DNA of 64,000 bases from Collinsella aerofaciens (GCA_021639365.1 JAJXHK010000008.1:3432-67431), one strand, 5' to 3'. Counted from the first letter of the stretch, positions 24,072 through 31,659 are shown. Translations and numbers: made by a program. The notes: generated from the sequence alone by a model not told the origin.

Positions 24072-25013
24072 TTAGGCCAAGAACTCCTTGACGGTCGCCA
24101 CGATGTTGGCGGCGTCCAGGCCGTACCTGTGCAGGAGCTCGGCGCCCGGGCCGGACTCGCCGAAGGTGTCGTTGACGCCGATCTTCCTGAGCGGCGTCGG
24201 GAGCTGTCCGCACAGGACGTCGGCGACGGCGCTGCCCAGGCCGCCGATCACGGAGTGCTCCTCGACGGTCACGACGCGGCCGGTCTTGGAAGCGCTCTTG
24301 ACGATCAGGTCGGCGTCGATGGGCTTGATCGTGTGCATGTTGACGACCTCGGCGTCGATGCCCTCGGCGGCGAGCTGCCCGGCGGCCTCGAGGGCCTCGC
24401 CGACCATCAGGCCGCAGGCGATGATGGTCACGTCGGCGCCCTCGCGCATGACGATGCCCTTGCCCACCTCGAACTTGTAGGTCTCGGGGTCGTTGATGAC
24501 CGGCGAGGCCAGGCGGGCGAAGCGCATGTAGACGGGGCCGTCGCACTCGTAGGCGACGCGCGTCACGGCGCGGGCCTCCACGTCGTCGGCGGGAACGATC
24601 ACGGTCATGCCGGGGATGACGCGCATCAGGGCGATATCCTCGCAGCACTGGTGCGTGGCGCCGTCCTCGCCCACCGAGATGCCGGCGTGCGTGGCGCCGA
24701 TCTTGACGTTGAGGTGCGGGTAGCCGATGGAGTTGCGGACCTGCTCGAAGGCGCGGCCGGCGGCGAACATGGCGAAGGTGCTCGCGAAGGCGGTGCGCCC
24801 GGTGGTTGCGATGCCGGCGGCGACGCCCATCAGGTTGCTCTCGGCGATGCCCACGTCGAAGAAGCGGTCGGGGCAGGCGGCCTTGAACTTGCCGGTCTGC
24901 GTCGCGGCGGCCAGGTCGGCGTCGAGGACCACGAAGTCGTCGTGCTCGGCGGCGAGCTCGACGAGGGCCTCGCCGTAGCTTACGCGCGTGGCGATTTTCT
25001 TGACGTCTGCCAT
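24072..25013 (-). CDS. Transketolase, C-terminal subunit
   Basis: A 313-residue protein equal to the pyrimidine-binding and C-terminal domains of transketolase. It has ATRVSYGEALVELA at the start, DVGIAESNLMGVAAGIA with the conserved cofactor-activating Glu, and GEDGATHQCCEDIALMR. With the N-terminal subunit encoded one base upstream it forms the thiamine-diphosphate enzyme that moves two-carbon units between ketose and aldose phosphates. It is the last gene of the LacI-controlled alsE-PTS operon. Its local GC content and codon bias look higher than in neighbouring genes, suggesting strong expression. Confidence 0.92.
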   Translation of the reverse strand: MADVKKIATRVSYGEALVELAAEHDDFVVLDADLAAATQTGKFKAACPDRFFDVGIAESNLMGVAAGIATTGRTAFASTFAMFAAGRAFEQVRNSIGYPHLNVKIGATHAGISVGEDGATHQCCEDIALMRVIPGMTVIVPADDVEARAVTRVAYECDGPVYMRFARLASPVINDPETYKFEVGKGIVMREGADVTIIACGLMVGEALEAAGQLAAEGIDAEVVNMHTIKPIDADLIVKSASKTGRVVTVEEHSVIGGLGSAVADVLCGQLPTPLRKIGVNDTFGESGPGAELLHRYGLDAANIVATVKEFLA

Positions 25014-25014
25014 C

Positions 25015-25845
25015 CTAGAGCTCCTCTCCGGCGGCCGTGAGCTCCGCCATGGCCTGCTCGAACTGTTCGTCGTTTGGGGCCTTGCCGTGCCAGCCCACCT
25101 GGTTCTCCATGAAGGACACGCCCCTGCCCTTCACCGTCTCGGCGATGATCGCGGTCGGCGCACCCTTGGTGGCGCGGGCCTCGGCGAAGGCGGCGCGGAT
25201 CTGGCCGAAGTCGTTGCCGTCGGCGAGCTCCACCACGTGGAACTTGAAGGCACGGAACTTGTCGGCCAGCGGCATGGGGTCGTTGACCTCCTCGACGGGG
25301 CCGTCGATCTGCAGGCCGTTGTGGTCGACGACCACGCAGAGGTTGTCGAGGCCCTGGTTGCCGGCGAACATGGCGGCCTCCCAGACCTGGCCCTCCTCGC
25401 TCTCGCCGTCGCCCAGCAGGGCGTAGGTGCGGTAGTCGTCGCCCCAGTGCTTGGCGGCAACGGCCATGCCGACGGCGGCGGAGATGCCCTGGCCGAGCGA
25501 CCCGGTGGACATGTCGACGCCCGGGGTGTCGTTCATGTTGGGGTGGCCCTGCAGGTGGCTGCCGATATGGCGCAGCGTCTCGAGGTCCTCCCTGGGGAAG
25601 AAACCGCGCTCGGCGAGCACGGCGTACAGGCCGGGGGCGCAGTGGCCCTTGGAGAGCACGAAGCGGTCGCGGTCGGCCTTGCGGGGATCGGCCGGGTCGA
25701 CGTTCATCTCCTCGAAGTACAGATAGGTCATGATGTCGGCGGCGCCGAGCGAACCGCCCGGATGGCCGGACTTGGCAGCGTGCACGCCGGTGACGATGCC
25801 CTTCCTTACCTCGTTGGCAACCTTCGCCAGCTCATTGTCAGTCAT
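25015..25845 (-). CDS. Transketolase, N-terminal subunit
   Basis: A 276-residue protein equal to the thiamine-diphosphate-binding domain of transketolase. It contains the conserved KSGHPGGSLGAADI, LSKGHCAPGLYA, STGSLGQGISAAVGMA and the cofactor motif GDGESEEGQVWEA, with VDHNGLQIDG closing it. It overlaps no gene but leaves only one base to the C-terminal subunit, so both are made from one message. GAGAGGAG precedes the ATG at 25843-25845. A tall hairpin (25868-25898) separates it from the transaldolase gene. Confidence 0.93.
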   Translation of the reverse strand: MTDNELAKVANEVRKGIVTGVHAAKSGHPGGSLGAADIMTYLYFEEMNVDPADPRKADRDRFVLSKGHCAPGLYAVLAERGFFPREDLETLRHIGSHLQGHPNMNDTPGVDMSTGSLGQGISAAVGMAVAAKHWGDDYRTYALLGDGESEEGQVWEAAMFAGNQGLDNLCVVVDHNGLQIDGPVEEVNDPMPLADKFRAFKFHVVELADGNDFGQIRAAFAEARATKGAPTAIIAETVKGRGVSFMENQVGWHGKAPNDEQFEQAMAELTAAGEEL

Positions 25846-25867
25846 ATGGTCTCCTCTCTTGAGAACG

Positions 25868-25898
25868 GCCCCGGCACCGGGTGGTGTGGTGCCGGGGC
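25868..25898 (-). other. Intercistronic hairpin between tal and the transketolase genes
   Basis: An 11-bp stem GCCCCGGCACC / GGTGCCGGGGC encloses a short loop. No T-run follows on the minus strand, so it is more likely an mRNA stability or processing element than a terminator. Confidence 0.55.
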
Positions 25899-25908
25899 GA
25901 TCAGATCG

Positions 25909-26592
25909 CTATGCCTGCTCGACGACCTTTTTCCAGTCGGCCTCGAAGGAGGCGAGACCCTGGTCGGTCAGCGGGTGGCGCAGGCACTTCTTGAGCGCGG
26001 CCATGGGGACGGTCGCGATGTCGGCGCCGAGCAGCGCCGCCTGGGTCACGTGGTTGGGCGTGCGAACGGAGGCGGTGATGATCTCGACCGTGTCGTCGAC
26101 GTTCTTGCCGGTCCAGTCGTAGTTCTTGATGCAGGTCACGACGTTGTCGAGCTGCGAGATGCCGTCCTCGGCGATGTCGTCGAAGCGGCCCACGAACGGG
26201 CTGATGTAGCGGGCGCCGGCGTTGGCGGCCATGAGGGCCTGCGTCGGGCTGAAGACAAGCGTCATGTTGACGCGCACGCCCGCGTCGGCCAGGGCGCGGC
26301 AGGCGGCCAGGCCAGCCTCGCACACGGGGAGCTTGACCACGATGTTGGGGGCCAGGGCGGCCAGGCGCTTGCCCTCCTCGATCATGCCCTCGGCCGTGGT
26401 CGCGGTGGACTCGGCGGAGACGGGCAGGCCCTCGCACAGCTCGGCGATCTTGAGCATATGCGGCTCGAAGTCGGCGAGCTTGCCGCCGGTCTTGGCGTAC
26501 AGGGACGGGTTGGTGGTGACGCCGGCCAGGCAGCCCCAGCTCTTGGCCTCGGCGATCTCGTCCAGGTTGGCGGTATCGATAAAGAACTTCAT
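25909..26592 (-). CDS. Transaldolase / fructose-6-phosphate aldolase family
   Basis: A 227-residue small transaldolase (TalC/Fsa type). The N-terminal MKFFIDTANLDEI, GVTTNPSL, the Schiff-base lysine K87 in NIVVKLPV, and NMTLVFSPTQAL with SPFVGRFDD are all present. Such proteins act either as transaldolase or as fructose-6-phosphate aldolase; sequence alone does not decide, but the transketolase genes next to it favour transaldolase. TAAGGAG precedes the ATG at 26590-26592. It belongs to the alsE-PTS operon. Confidence 0.9.
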   Translation of the reverse strand: MKFFIDTANLDEIAEAKSWGCLAGVTTNPSLYAKTGGKLADFEPHMLKIAELCEGLPVSAESTATTAEGMIEEGKRLAALAPNIVVKLPVCEAGLAACRALADAGVRVNMTLVFSPTQALMAANAGARYISPFVGRFDDIAEDGISQLDNVVTCIKNYDWTGKNVDDTVEIITASVRTPNHVTQAALLGADIATVPMAALKKCLRHPLTDQGLASFEADWKKVVEQA

Positions 26593-26606
26593 GATTTACT
26601 CCTTAA

Positions 26607-26649
26607 CAAATCTAAACGCGGGACAACCGAGTCGCGGGTGTCCCGCGTT
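26607..26649 (-). terminator. Terminator-like hairpin between EIIB and tal
   Basis: AACGCGGGACA pairs with TGTCCCGCGTT (26615-26649); on the minus strand TTAGATTTG follows. It sits inside the operon, so it probably reduces rather than ends transcription. Confidence 0.55.
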
Positions 26650-26688
26650 AAGGGACATACAAAGTCAACGTGAGGGCGAACCTCAGGA

Positions 26689-26961
26689 CTACAGGCGCTC
26701 TTCGAGGGCGGCCTTAATGGCGGCCTTGTCCAACACGTTGTCAAGAACAACCTTGTTGGTCAGATGCCCTGCAGACGACTCGAGGTCGCGAGCGATAAAG
26801 AACAGATCGGCTGCGTCGTCACTTGCGTCGCTAATAGCGGTGTTGACGCACTCGATATCGGAACGGCCGAGAGACTTAAGCACGTCTTCGACGTTGATGC
26901 GGGCAAGCAGGCTCGATCCAAGGCCGTTACCGCAGCAGCACATGATTTTCTTGATAGCCAT
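26689..26961 (-). CDS. PTS EIIB, ascorbate/galactitol superfamily
   Basis: A 90-residue cytoplasmic EIIB subunit of the SgaB/UlaB type. The phosphorylated cysteine is C10 in CCCGNGLGSSLL, forming the phosphate loop; two further cysteines (C8, C9) directly before it are unusual. It takes phosphate from the EIIA encoded upstream and gives it to the sugar in the EIIC. AAAGGATAG precedes the ATG at 26959-26961; the longer frame has no ribosome site. It is 50 bases downstream of the EIIC gene in the same operon. Confidence 0.92.
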   Translation of the reverse strand: MAIKKIMCCCGNGLGSSLLARINVEDVLKSLGRSDIECVNTAISDASDDAADLFFIARDLESSAGHLTNKVVLDNVLDKAAIKAALEERL

Positions 26962-27010
26962 TGTTCTATCCTTTCTTTCGCCCCGCAGGGCATTACCTGA
27001 CAACTATGGT

Positions 27011-28438
27011 CTACTCAGCCTGAGCTTTAGAGGGGACAAAACGAGCGATGATAATCGGCAGCAGCGCAAGCACGATGCAAAGCACCAGCAGGCCGGGGCC
27101 CTGGAGGAAGCCCATCACGCCGTTAAGCAGGATACCGATCGTACCGAAGTCGGCATCGCCAAAGGTCAGGTTGGAGAAACCCTGGGCGGTCAGCACGGGC
27201 ATGCAAGCTGCGGGCAAGAAGCCGCCAAGCAGGCCGTTGACGAAGGAGCCGGCGACGCAGCCCTTGATACCGCCACGGGCATTGCCGAAGACACCAGCGG
27301 TAGCGCCGCAGAAGAAGTGCGGGACGACACCGGGAAGGATCAGGGCGACGGGAATCATCGTGGCGTCGATCAGACCAAGGACGAGAAGTGCGACGATGCC
27401 GCCGGCAAAGGAGCACAGGAAGCCGATGATCACAGCGTTGGGGGCGTAAGCAAACGTGACGGGGCAATCCAGGGCGGGCTTGGCGCCGGGGACGAGCTTG
27501 TCGGCAATACCCTTAAAGGCCGGGGTGATCTCACCGATGACCATACGAACGCCAGCGAGGATGACGTAGACGCCGCCGGCAAAGGCAAGGCCGCTCTTAA
27601 TGGACCAGACGATCCAGTTGGTCTGGGTGTCGGTGCCCACGTTCAGCAGCTCGTTGAGGTTCTGGAACTGGGAGGGGTCCTCGTTCAGCAGGCCCTGGGC
27701 AACGGCGATGCCGGTGACGACCACAAAGAACAGCACCATAGTAAGGCCGATGGCGACCGTCGTGTCGCGGAGGAAGGAGAGGGCCTGGGAGAAGTTGATA
27801 TCCTCGGTGGACTTGACCTTCTCGCCCTTCTTAGAGAACAGGCTGCCGATAGCGCCGGCTGCCCAATAGGCAACACTCGAAGTGTGGCCCAGTGCGACGG
27901 CGTCGGTGCCGGTGACCTTCTTCATGGTAGGCTCGCAGATAGCAGGGGCCAGAGCCATGTAAAGACCCATGAGTGCACCGCCAGCGACAACCAGCTGCCA
28001 ACCGCTCAGGTGACCGACACCGGACAAAAAGACGGCGAACATGGCAGACATGTACAGCGCAGAGTGGCCGGTCAGGAAGATGAACTTAAGGTTGGAGAAG
28101 CGTGCGAGCACAATGTTCATGAGCATGCCGACACACATGATCAGAGCAGTTGCCTGGCCAAAGTCCTTCAGGGCAATGGCGGCAAAGGCATCGGTGTTGG
28201 TAACGACGCCCTGCATGTGGAAGGCGTAGTTAAATACCTCGCCGAAAGCCAGCAGCGAACCCGTCTGGACAAACGAGGCACCGGCGCCCAGCACCAGGAA
28301 GCCGACGATCGTCTTGAGCGTGCCGGTGATGACCTTCTCGAGCGGAGCCTTCTGCAAGAGCAGACCCAGCAGGGCAATAAGGCCAACCAAGATGGCCGGT
28401 GTCGAAAGAATCGACACCACAAAATCGATAACGGGCAT
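27011..28438 (-). CDS. PTS EIIC, ascorbate (UlaA/SgaT) family
   Basis: A 475-residue membrane permease with about eleven helices, from IDFVVSILSTPAILVGLIALLG to LLVLCIVLALLPIIIARF. The residues GHSALYMSAMFAVF and FNARGG-like FGNARGGIKGC resemble UlaA, the ascorbate permease. Family members also carry other substrates, and the epimerase, transaldolase and transketolase genes here argue for a ketose or pentose rather than ascorbate; no ascorbate-specific genes (lactonase, decarboxylase) are near. AAAGGAAAAAATC precedes the ATG. It forms a three-part transporter with the separate EIIA and EIIB. Confidence 0.9.
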   Translation of the reverse strand: MPVIDFVVSILSTPAILVGLIALLGLLLQKAPLEKVITGTLKTIVGFLVLGAGASFVQTGSLLAFGEVFNYAFHMQGVVTNTDAFAAIALKDFGQATALIMCVGMLMNIVLARFSNLKFIFLTGHSALYMSAMFAVFLSGVGHLSGWQLVVAGGALMGLYMALAPAICEPTMKKVTGTDAVALGHTSSVAYWAAGAIGSLFSKKGEKVKSTEDINFSQALSFLRDTTVAIGLTMVLFFVVVTGIAVAQGLLNEDPSQFQNLNELLNVGTDTQTNWIVWSIKSGLAFAGGVYVILAGVRMVIGEITPAFKGIADKLVPGAKPALDCPVTFAYAPNAVIIGFLCSFAGGIVALLVLGLIDATMIPVALILPGVVPHFFCGATAGVFGNARGGIKGCVAGSFVNGLLGGFLPAACMPVLTAQGFSNLTFGDADFGTIGILLNGVMGFLQGPGLLVLCIVLALLPIIIARFVPSKAQAE

Positions 28439-28494
28439 GATTTTTTCCTTTCTACTGCTCGTAACCGTTTTCCTACATCATGAGGCTTAGAAAA

Positions 28495-28959
28495 TTAAGC
28501 CGTGGCAGATTGCAAGAAGCGCTGGTAGATGGCCTCGGCGGTGTCCATGGCGCAGAGCTCTTCGACCGCTCCAGGCTGCGAAAACAGCATCGCCATGGCG
28601 CGCATGACCTCGAGGTGCGTGTCGGAATCAACGGCGGCGAGCGTCACCATCAGCGTGACGGGCTCCTGCCCGCCCCCAAAATCGACGCCGTCGCGCGCGA
28701 CGGTAACGCTGATCTGGGTCTTCAGAGCGCCTTGCTCAGGACGGCCGTGAAGGAGGGCAAGACCCGGGCAAAGGATGTAATACGGGCCGAACTTCTCGGT
28801 ATTCTCGATAATCCCGTCCGCATAGCGGGCCTCACAGCAACCGCACTCGATCAAAGGCTCCGTTGCCAGGCGAACGGCATCCTTCCAGTCCGTAACCCCG
28901 CTGACAAAGCGGATGTTCTCGACCTTCAGGGCATCTTCGACGGTAAAGGTATCGGACAT
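28495..28959 (-). CDS. PTS EIIA, mannitol/fructose-ascorbate type
   Basis: A 154-residue EIIA domain of the PTS EIIA type 2 fold. The phosphorylated histidine is probably H71 in GLALLHGRPEQGA, with the family segment EARYADGIIENTEKFGPYYIL before it. It receives phosphate from HPr. AGGAG ten bases upstream supports the ATG at 28957-28959; a GTG three codons earlier is too close to the ribosome site. It lies 20 bases behind the alsE-like gene. The EIIBC at 5233-6606 lacks an EIIA but belongs to another family, so sharing is unlikely. Confidence 0.9.
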   Translation of the reverse strand: MSDTFTVEDALKVENIRFVSGVTDWKDAVRLATEPLIECGCCEARYADGIIENTEKFGPYYILCPGLALLHGRPEQGALKTQISVTVARDGVDFGGGQEPVTLMVTLAAVDSDTHLEVMRAMAMLFSQPGAVEELCAMDTAEAIYQRFLQSATA

Positions 28960-28979
28960 CTCGGACACGCTCCTATCGA

Positions 28980-29666
28980 CTAGAGGTTGCAGCCGGTCTC
29001 GGCGGCAAACTGGGACTTAAAAGTATCGATGGCCTCGGACAGGTCATCGGCCAGGCTAAAGAGGCCGGAGTTGCCGACGATTAGAATGTCGGCGCCCGTA
29101 CCATAAAGAGTCTTGAACGTGGACTTGTTGCACTGGCCGTCAAGCTGAATCTGGTAGTGCAGGCCGCGCTCCTCGCGAAGCTGCTTAGCGGCCTCAATCT
29201 TCTCGAGCATCTCGGGGATAAACTTCTGGCCGGCAAAGCCCGTGTCGACCGTCATGATGGTCAGGATGTCGATGCGATCGGCATAGCCGTCAATGGCAGA
29301 AAGCGGAGTCGAGGGAGAAAGGACGACGCCAAACTTATTGCACTTCTCGGCAACTCGGCCACTCAGGCGAAATGCATTGCGCTCGATGGTCTCGGCCTGG
29401 AAAGAAAGGCAATCGTCCTTGCCCAGATCGAACATCTCGACGAACATCACCGGGTCCTCGACCATCAGGTGAACATCGATGGGAAGGTCGCTCATCTTGC
29501 GAAGCGAGTTGGCAAAGCCCGGCGTAAGAGCCATATTGGGGCAAAAGTGGCTGTCCATAACATCGACGTGGTACAGGTCAAACGCCTGATCCATGACCTT
29601 AACGTCGCGCTCGACGTTCATGGGGTCCATGCACATAAGGGAAGGCGCGATCAGCGGCTTAGTCAT
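28980..29666 (-). CDS. alsE: D-allulose-6-phosphate 3-epimerase-like protein
   Basis: A 228-residue TIM-barrel epimerase of the ribulose-phosphate 3-epimerase family. It matches AlsE more than Rpe: SLMCMD near the start, FIPEMLEKIEAAKQLREERG, IQLDGQCNKSTF and DILIVGNSGLF. The metal site (His/Asp in YHVDVMD, His in DVHLMVEDP, Asp in QLDGQCN) is intact; the HPE motif of other members reads QAE. AlsE converts allulose 6-phosphate to fructose 6-phosphate. First gene of the PTS operon, so it may process the imported sugar phosphate. GAGGAGAG precedes the ATG at 29664-29666. Confidence 0.8.
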   Translation of the reverse strand: MTKPLIAPSLMCMDPMNVERDVKVMDQAFDLYHVDVMDSHFCPNMALTPGFANSLRKMSDLPIDVHLMVEDPVMFVEMFDLGKDDCLSFQAETIERNAFRLSGRVAEKCNKFGVVLSPSTPLSAIDGYADRIDILTIMTVDTGFAGQKFIPEMLEKIEAAKQLREERGLHYQIQLDGQCNKSTFKTLYGTGADILIVGNSGLFSLADDLSEAIDTFKSQFAAETGCNL

Positions 29667-29696
29667 TTCTTCTCTCCTCAACTGTTGTTGCGTTTA

Positions 29697-29716
29697 TGCT
29701 GCGCAATCGTTTGCGC
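29697..29716 (-). promoter_or_regulatory. LacI-type operator O1 before alsE
   Basis: GCGCAATCGTTTGCGC (29701-29716) is a near-perfect 16-bp palindrome with central CG. Together with the upstream TGCT it forms an 18-base word found again exactly 70 bases upstream. A CATAAA hexamer next to it might be a second -10 box. Confidence 0.65.
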
Positions 29717-29724
29717 GTTTTGGG

Positions 29725-29757
29725 AAACAAAAACCTGATTCGCTTTGCTTCATCAGG
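29725..29757 (-). terminator. Terminator-like hairpin in the operon leader
   Basis: On the minus strand CCTGAT pairs with ATCAGG around a 12-base loop, and TTTTTGTTT follows directly. It lies between operators O1 and O2, about 60 bases before alsE and downstream of the TTGACA promoter, so it could act as an attenuator. Confidence 0.55.
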
Positions 29758-29766
29758 TCGTTTACT

Positions 29767-29786
29767 TGCTGCGCAATCGTTTGCTC
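29767..29786 (-). promoter_or_regulatory. LacI-type operator O2
   Basis: GCGCAATCGTTTGCTC (29771-29786) repeats O1; TGCTGCGCAATCGTTTGC is identical at 29697-29714 and 29767-29784. Confidence 0.65.
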
Positions 29787-29799
29787 TAACTTGATTCGT

Positions 29800-29829
29800 A
29801 GGTTAATCGATTGCGCAAATACTTGTCAA
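29800..29829 (-). promoter_or_regulatory. Operon promoter with operator O3 in its spacer
   Basis: On the minus strand a consensus TTGACA (29824-29829) is followed after 18 bases by TAACCT (29800-29805). The spacer holds TTGCGCAATCGATTAA (29803-29818), a third copy of the operator word. Binding there would block RNA polymerase. The -10 box is weak. Confidence 0.5.
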
Positions 29830-29836
29830 TGTACAA

Positions 29837-29865
29837 AAGAAAAACGACCGTTCGCCGGTCGTTTT
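29837..29865 (-). terminator. Intrinsic terminator after the LacI gene
   Basis: AAAACGACCG pairs with CGGTCGTTTT (29841-29865), giving T-runs on both strands. It separates the regulator gene from the operon promoter. Confidence 0.85.
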
Positions 29866-29897
29866 CTACCGTTTACGGTTGTTCTGGGGCTTTGGAG

Positions 29898-30914
29898 TTA
29901 TGCCCGCCGTGTCGATTCGCGCCGAATCAGCCCCACGGGGACAACCACATTCTGCTCCTCGACATCGTTGCCGGCCATCATGTCCAGCATAAGCTCGGCC
30001 GCCTTCTCCCCTATTTGAACCGAATCCTGGTGAATGGTGGTCAAGGGCGGACGCCCGAATCGCGAAATCATAATGTCATCGTGACCGACGACTGCGACCT
30101 CATCCGGAACGTCAATATGATGGTCGCGCAAGGCTTCGAGGGCGCCAATCGCCATGATGTCGGTCTGGCAGAATAGGCCATCAAATTCCGCGCCGGACGA
30201 GAGAAGCTTCTCGACGGCCTTATACCCCTCGTCATAGGTCGTGGCGGGCGGCGTAATAATGTTCTCATCCGGCAAATCCAGACCCAATCGCGCGCATTCC
30301 TGCGTAAATCCCCGCGTACGCATGGCGGTCACCGGCGACTCGCGTGTGGCGGTAATTACAGCTGGGCGTATGCAGCCGCTGCGCTTAAGTTCTTGCGCCG
30401 CCAGCGTGCCGCTTCGAATGTTGTCCGACGAGATCGAGGCGACCTTATCGCTCATGGGATCGGCGATAAAACGATCGACATAGACCGTGGGGACTACCCG
30501 CTCAAGCGCCTCGCGCACGTCTTCTCGGCTATTAATACTGATAACACCGCCAACGTTTTGCGCTGCGAGCTGTGCCACGCACTGCCGCTCGATATCGAGC
30601 GAACTGTTCGTGTTGTAGATGTTGATGGCGTAGCCAGCCTTAAACAACTTGGTCTGAAGCGCCAAGATCATGCTCGAGAAAAACTCGTTCGCAATACTGG
30701 GCACGATAACGCCAACCGCATCGGCCTTGCGCGTACGCAGGCCTTTTGCCAGCAAATTAGGCTGGTAGTTTAGTTTTTTCACGGCATCGAGCACGCGCTG
30801 CTCGGTTTCGGACGAGTATCTGCCATTACGGTTGATAACGCGCGAGACCGTTGTGACCGAAACACCGCAGAGCTCGGCGATATCCTTGGCCGTAACTTGT
30901 TGGCTCCCCTTCAT
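29898..30914 (-). CDS. LacI family transcriptional regulator (alsE-PTS operon)
   Basis: A 338-residue repressor. The helix-turn-helix TAKDIAELCGVSVTTVSRVIN is at residues 8-28, followed by the hinge and an effector domain (VGVIVPSIANEFFSSM, VGHDDIMISRFGRPPLTTIHQ). It stands directly upstream of the alsE-PTS-transketolase operon on the same strand, behind its own terminator. Four copies of one operator word lie between it and the operon and before its own start (29701, 29771, 29803, 30936), so it very probably represses both. The inducer is likely the sugar or its phosphate. AAGAGGTG precedes the ATG. Confidence 0.92.
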   Translation of the reverse strand: MKGSQQVTAKDIAELCGVSVTTVSRVINRNGRYSSETEQRVLDAVKKLNYQPNLLAKGLRTRKADAVGVIVPSIANEFFSSMILALQTKLFKAGYAINIYNTNSSLDIERQCVAQLAAQNVGGVISINSREDVREALERVVPTVYVDRFIADPMSDKVASISSDNIRSGTLAAQELKRSGCIRPAVITATRESPVTAMRTRGFTQECARLGLDLPDENIITPPATTYDEGYKAVEKLLSSGAEFDGLFCQTDIMAIGALEALRDHHIDVPDEVAVVGHDDIMISRFGRPPLTTIHQDSVQIGEKAAELMLDMMAGNDVEEQNVVVPVGLIRRESTRRA

Positions 30915-30935
30915 GGGCGCACCTCTTCATTAAAC

Positions 30936-30951
30936 GGGCAATCGATTTCTC
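30936..30951 (-). promoter_or_regulatory. Operator O4 before the LacI gene
   Basis: GGGCAATCGATTTCTC, 22 bases upstream of the LacI start, shares GCAATCG and the TTTCTC/TTGCTC half with O1-O3. It suggests autoregulation. Confidence 0.5.
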
Positions 30952-30984
30952 AATATCCTATCACGAAGTCAATATCTCCCCTCC

Positions 30985-31051
30985 AGTTGCGGTGAAATAG
31001 TTCCTAAATTAACCTTTTAACAGGTCAAACAGGAACTATTCCACCGCAACT
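30985..31051. repeat. Palindromic element, copy 3
   Basis: AGTTGCGGTGAAATAGTTCCT on the left pairs with AGGAACTATTCCACCGCAACT on the right, one mismatch in 21. The inner part has ACC/GGT around TTTTAACA. Compared with copies 1 and 2 the inner stem letters differ on both sides so that pairing is kept. TTTTTT follows on the plus strand. Confidence 0.9.
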
Positions 31052-31080
31052 TTTTTGAGGGGGCCACCTAAGCGTGACGC

Positions 31081-31602
31081 CTACTCCGCCAGGCCGGCGG
31101 CCTTGGCAATTTTGTTTGTCGAGCCATCCTGATAGATAACCTTCACATGCTCAACCTCGGACACCTTAACGCCCGACGGGGGCTCCAGACGCCATTCCGT
31201 CAGCGCGATATCCATCGTCGTGGGCACATCCCCTTGATCTTTGAGCTTCACCGTCAACGTTTTGAACGTCGCATCATACGTCACGCGTTCGATTTCCTCA
31301 CCAGGAATAGACCCACCACTCAGCTGCAACTGCACAAACTCATCGCACGGGTACCAATAATCGCCCGGAACGGCGAGCGTATTGGCATTACCGCCAGTAC
31401 TCCTCACCGTCATAATCGGCAGGCTATCGTCAGCCTCGAACCCCCAGACAGCACCGCCGCGACCGCCAAACGTCCAAATGCAAAAGGCAATCACCAGCAC
31501 GGCAAGCACCGCAAAACCAATCGCGACCAGTCCATGGTGCGCACGGCTTTCCTCGGCCGATACATCCCATTGCGTCTCTCGATATAAATGCTTGTCCTCC
31601 AT
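31081..31602 (-). CDS. Single-pass membrane protein of unknown function
   Basis: A 173-residue protein. Residues 1-22 are polar and cytoplasmic, 24-44 form one membrane helix (LVAIGFAVLAVLVIAFCIW), and the remaining 130 residues are predicted outside. The outer part has a hydrophilic beta-rich look (GDYWYPCDEFVQLQL, TVKLKDQGDVPTTMDIALTEWRLEP) and ends with IYQDGSTNKIAKAAG. No cysteine pair, lipobox or enzyme motif is seen. GGGGAGGCGAAC precedes the ATG at 31600-31602. It diverges from the TPP riboswitch and thiC; a link to thiamine is possible only by position. I do not recognise the family. Confidence 0.75.
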   Translation of the reverse strand: MEDKHLYRETQWDVSAEESRAHHGLVAIGFAVLAVLVIAFCIWTFGGRGGAVWGFEADDSLPIMTVRSTGGNANTLAVPGDYWYPCDEFVQLQLSGGSIPGEEIERVTYDATFKTLTVKLKDQGDVPTTMDIALTEWRLEPPSGVKVSEVEHVKVIYQDGSTNKIAKAAGLAE

Positions 31603-31627
31603 GTTCGCCTCCCCACAGGCACGCTCG

Positions 31628-31658
31628 TTGGCCCAATCGTACCCATTCGAGCTATACT
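31628..31658 (+). promoter_or_regulatory. Likely thiC promoter
   Basis: TTGGCC (31628-31633) and TATACT (31653-31658) are 19 bases apart, just before the riboswitch. Confidence 0.4.
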
Positions 31659-31659
31659 T

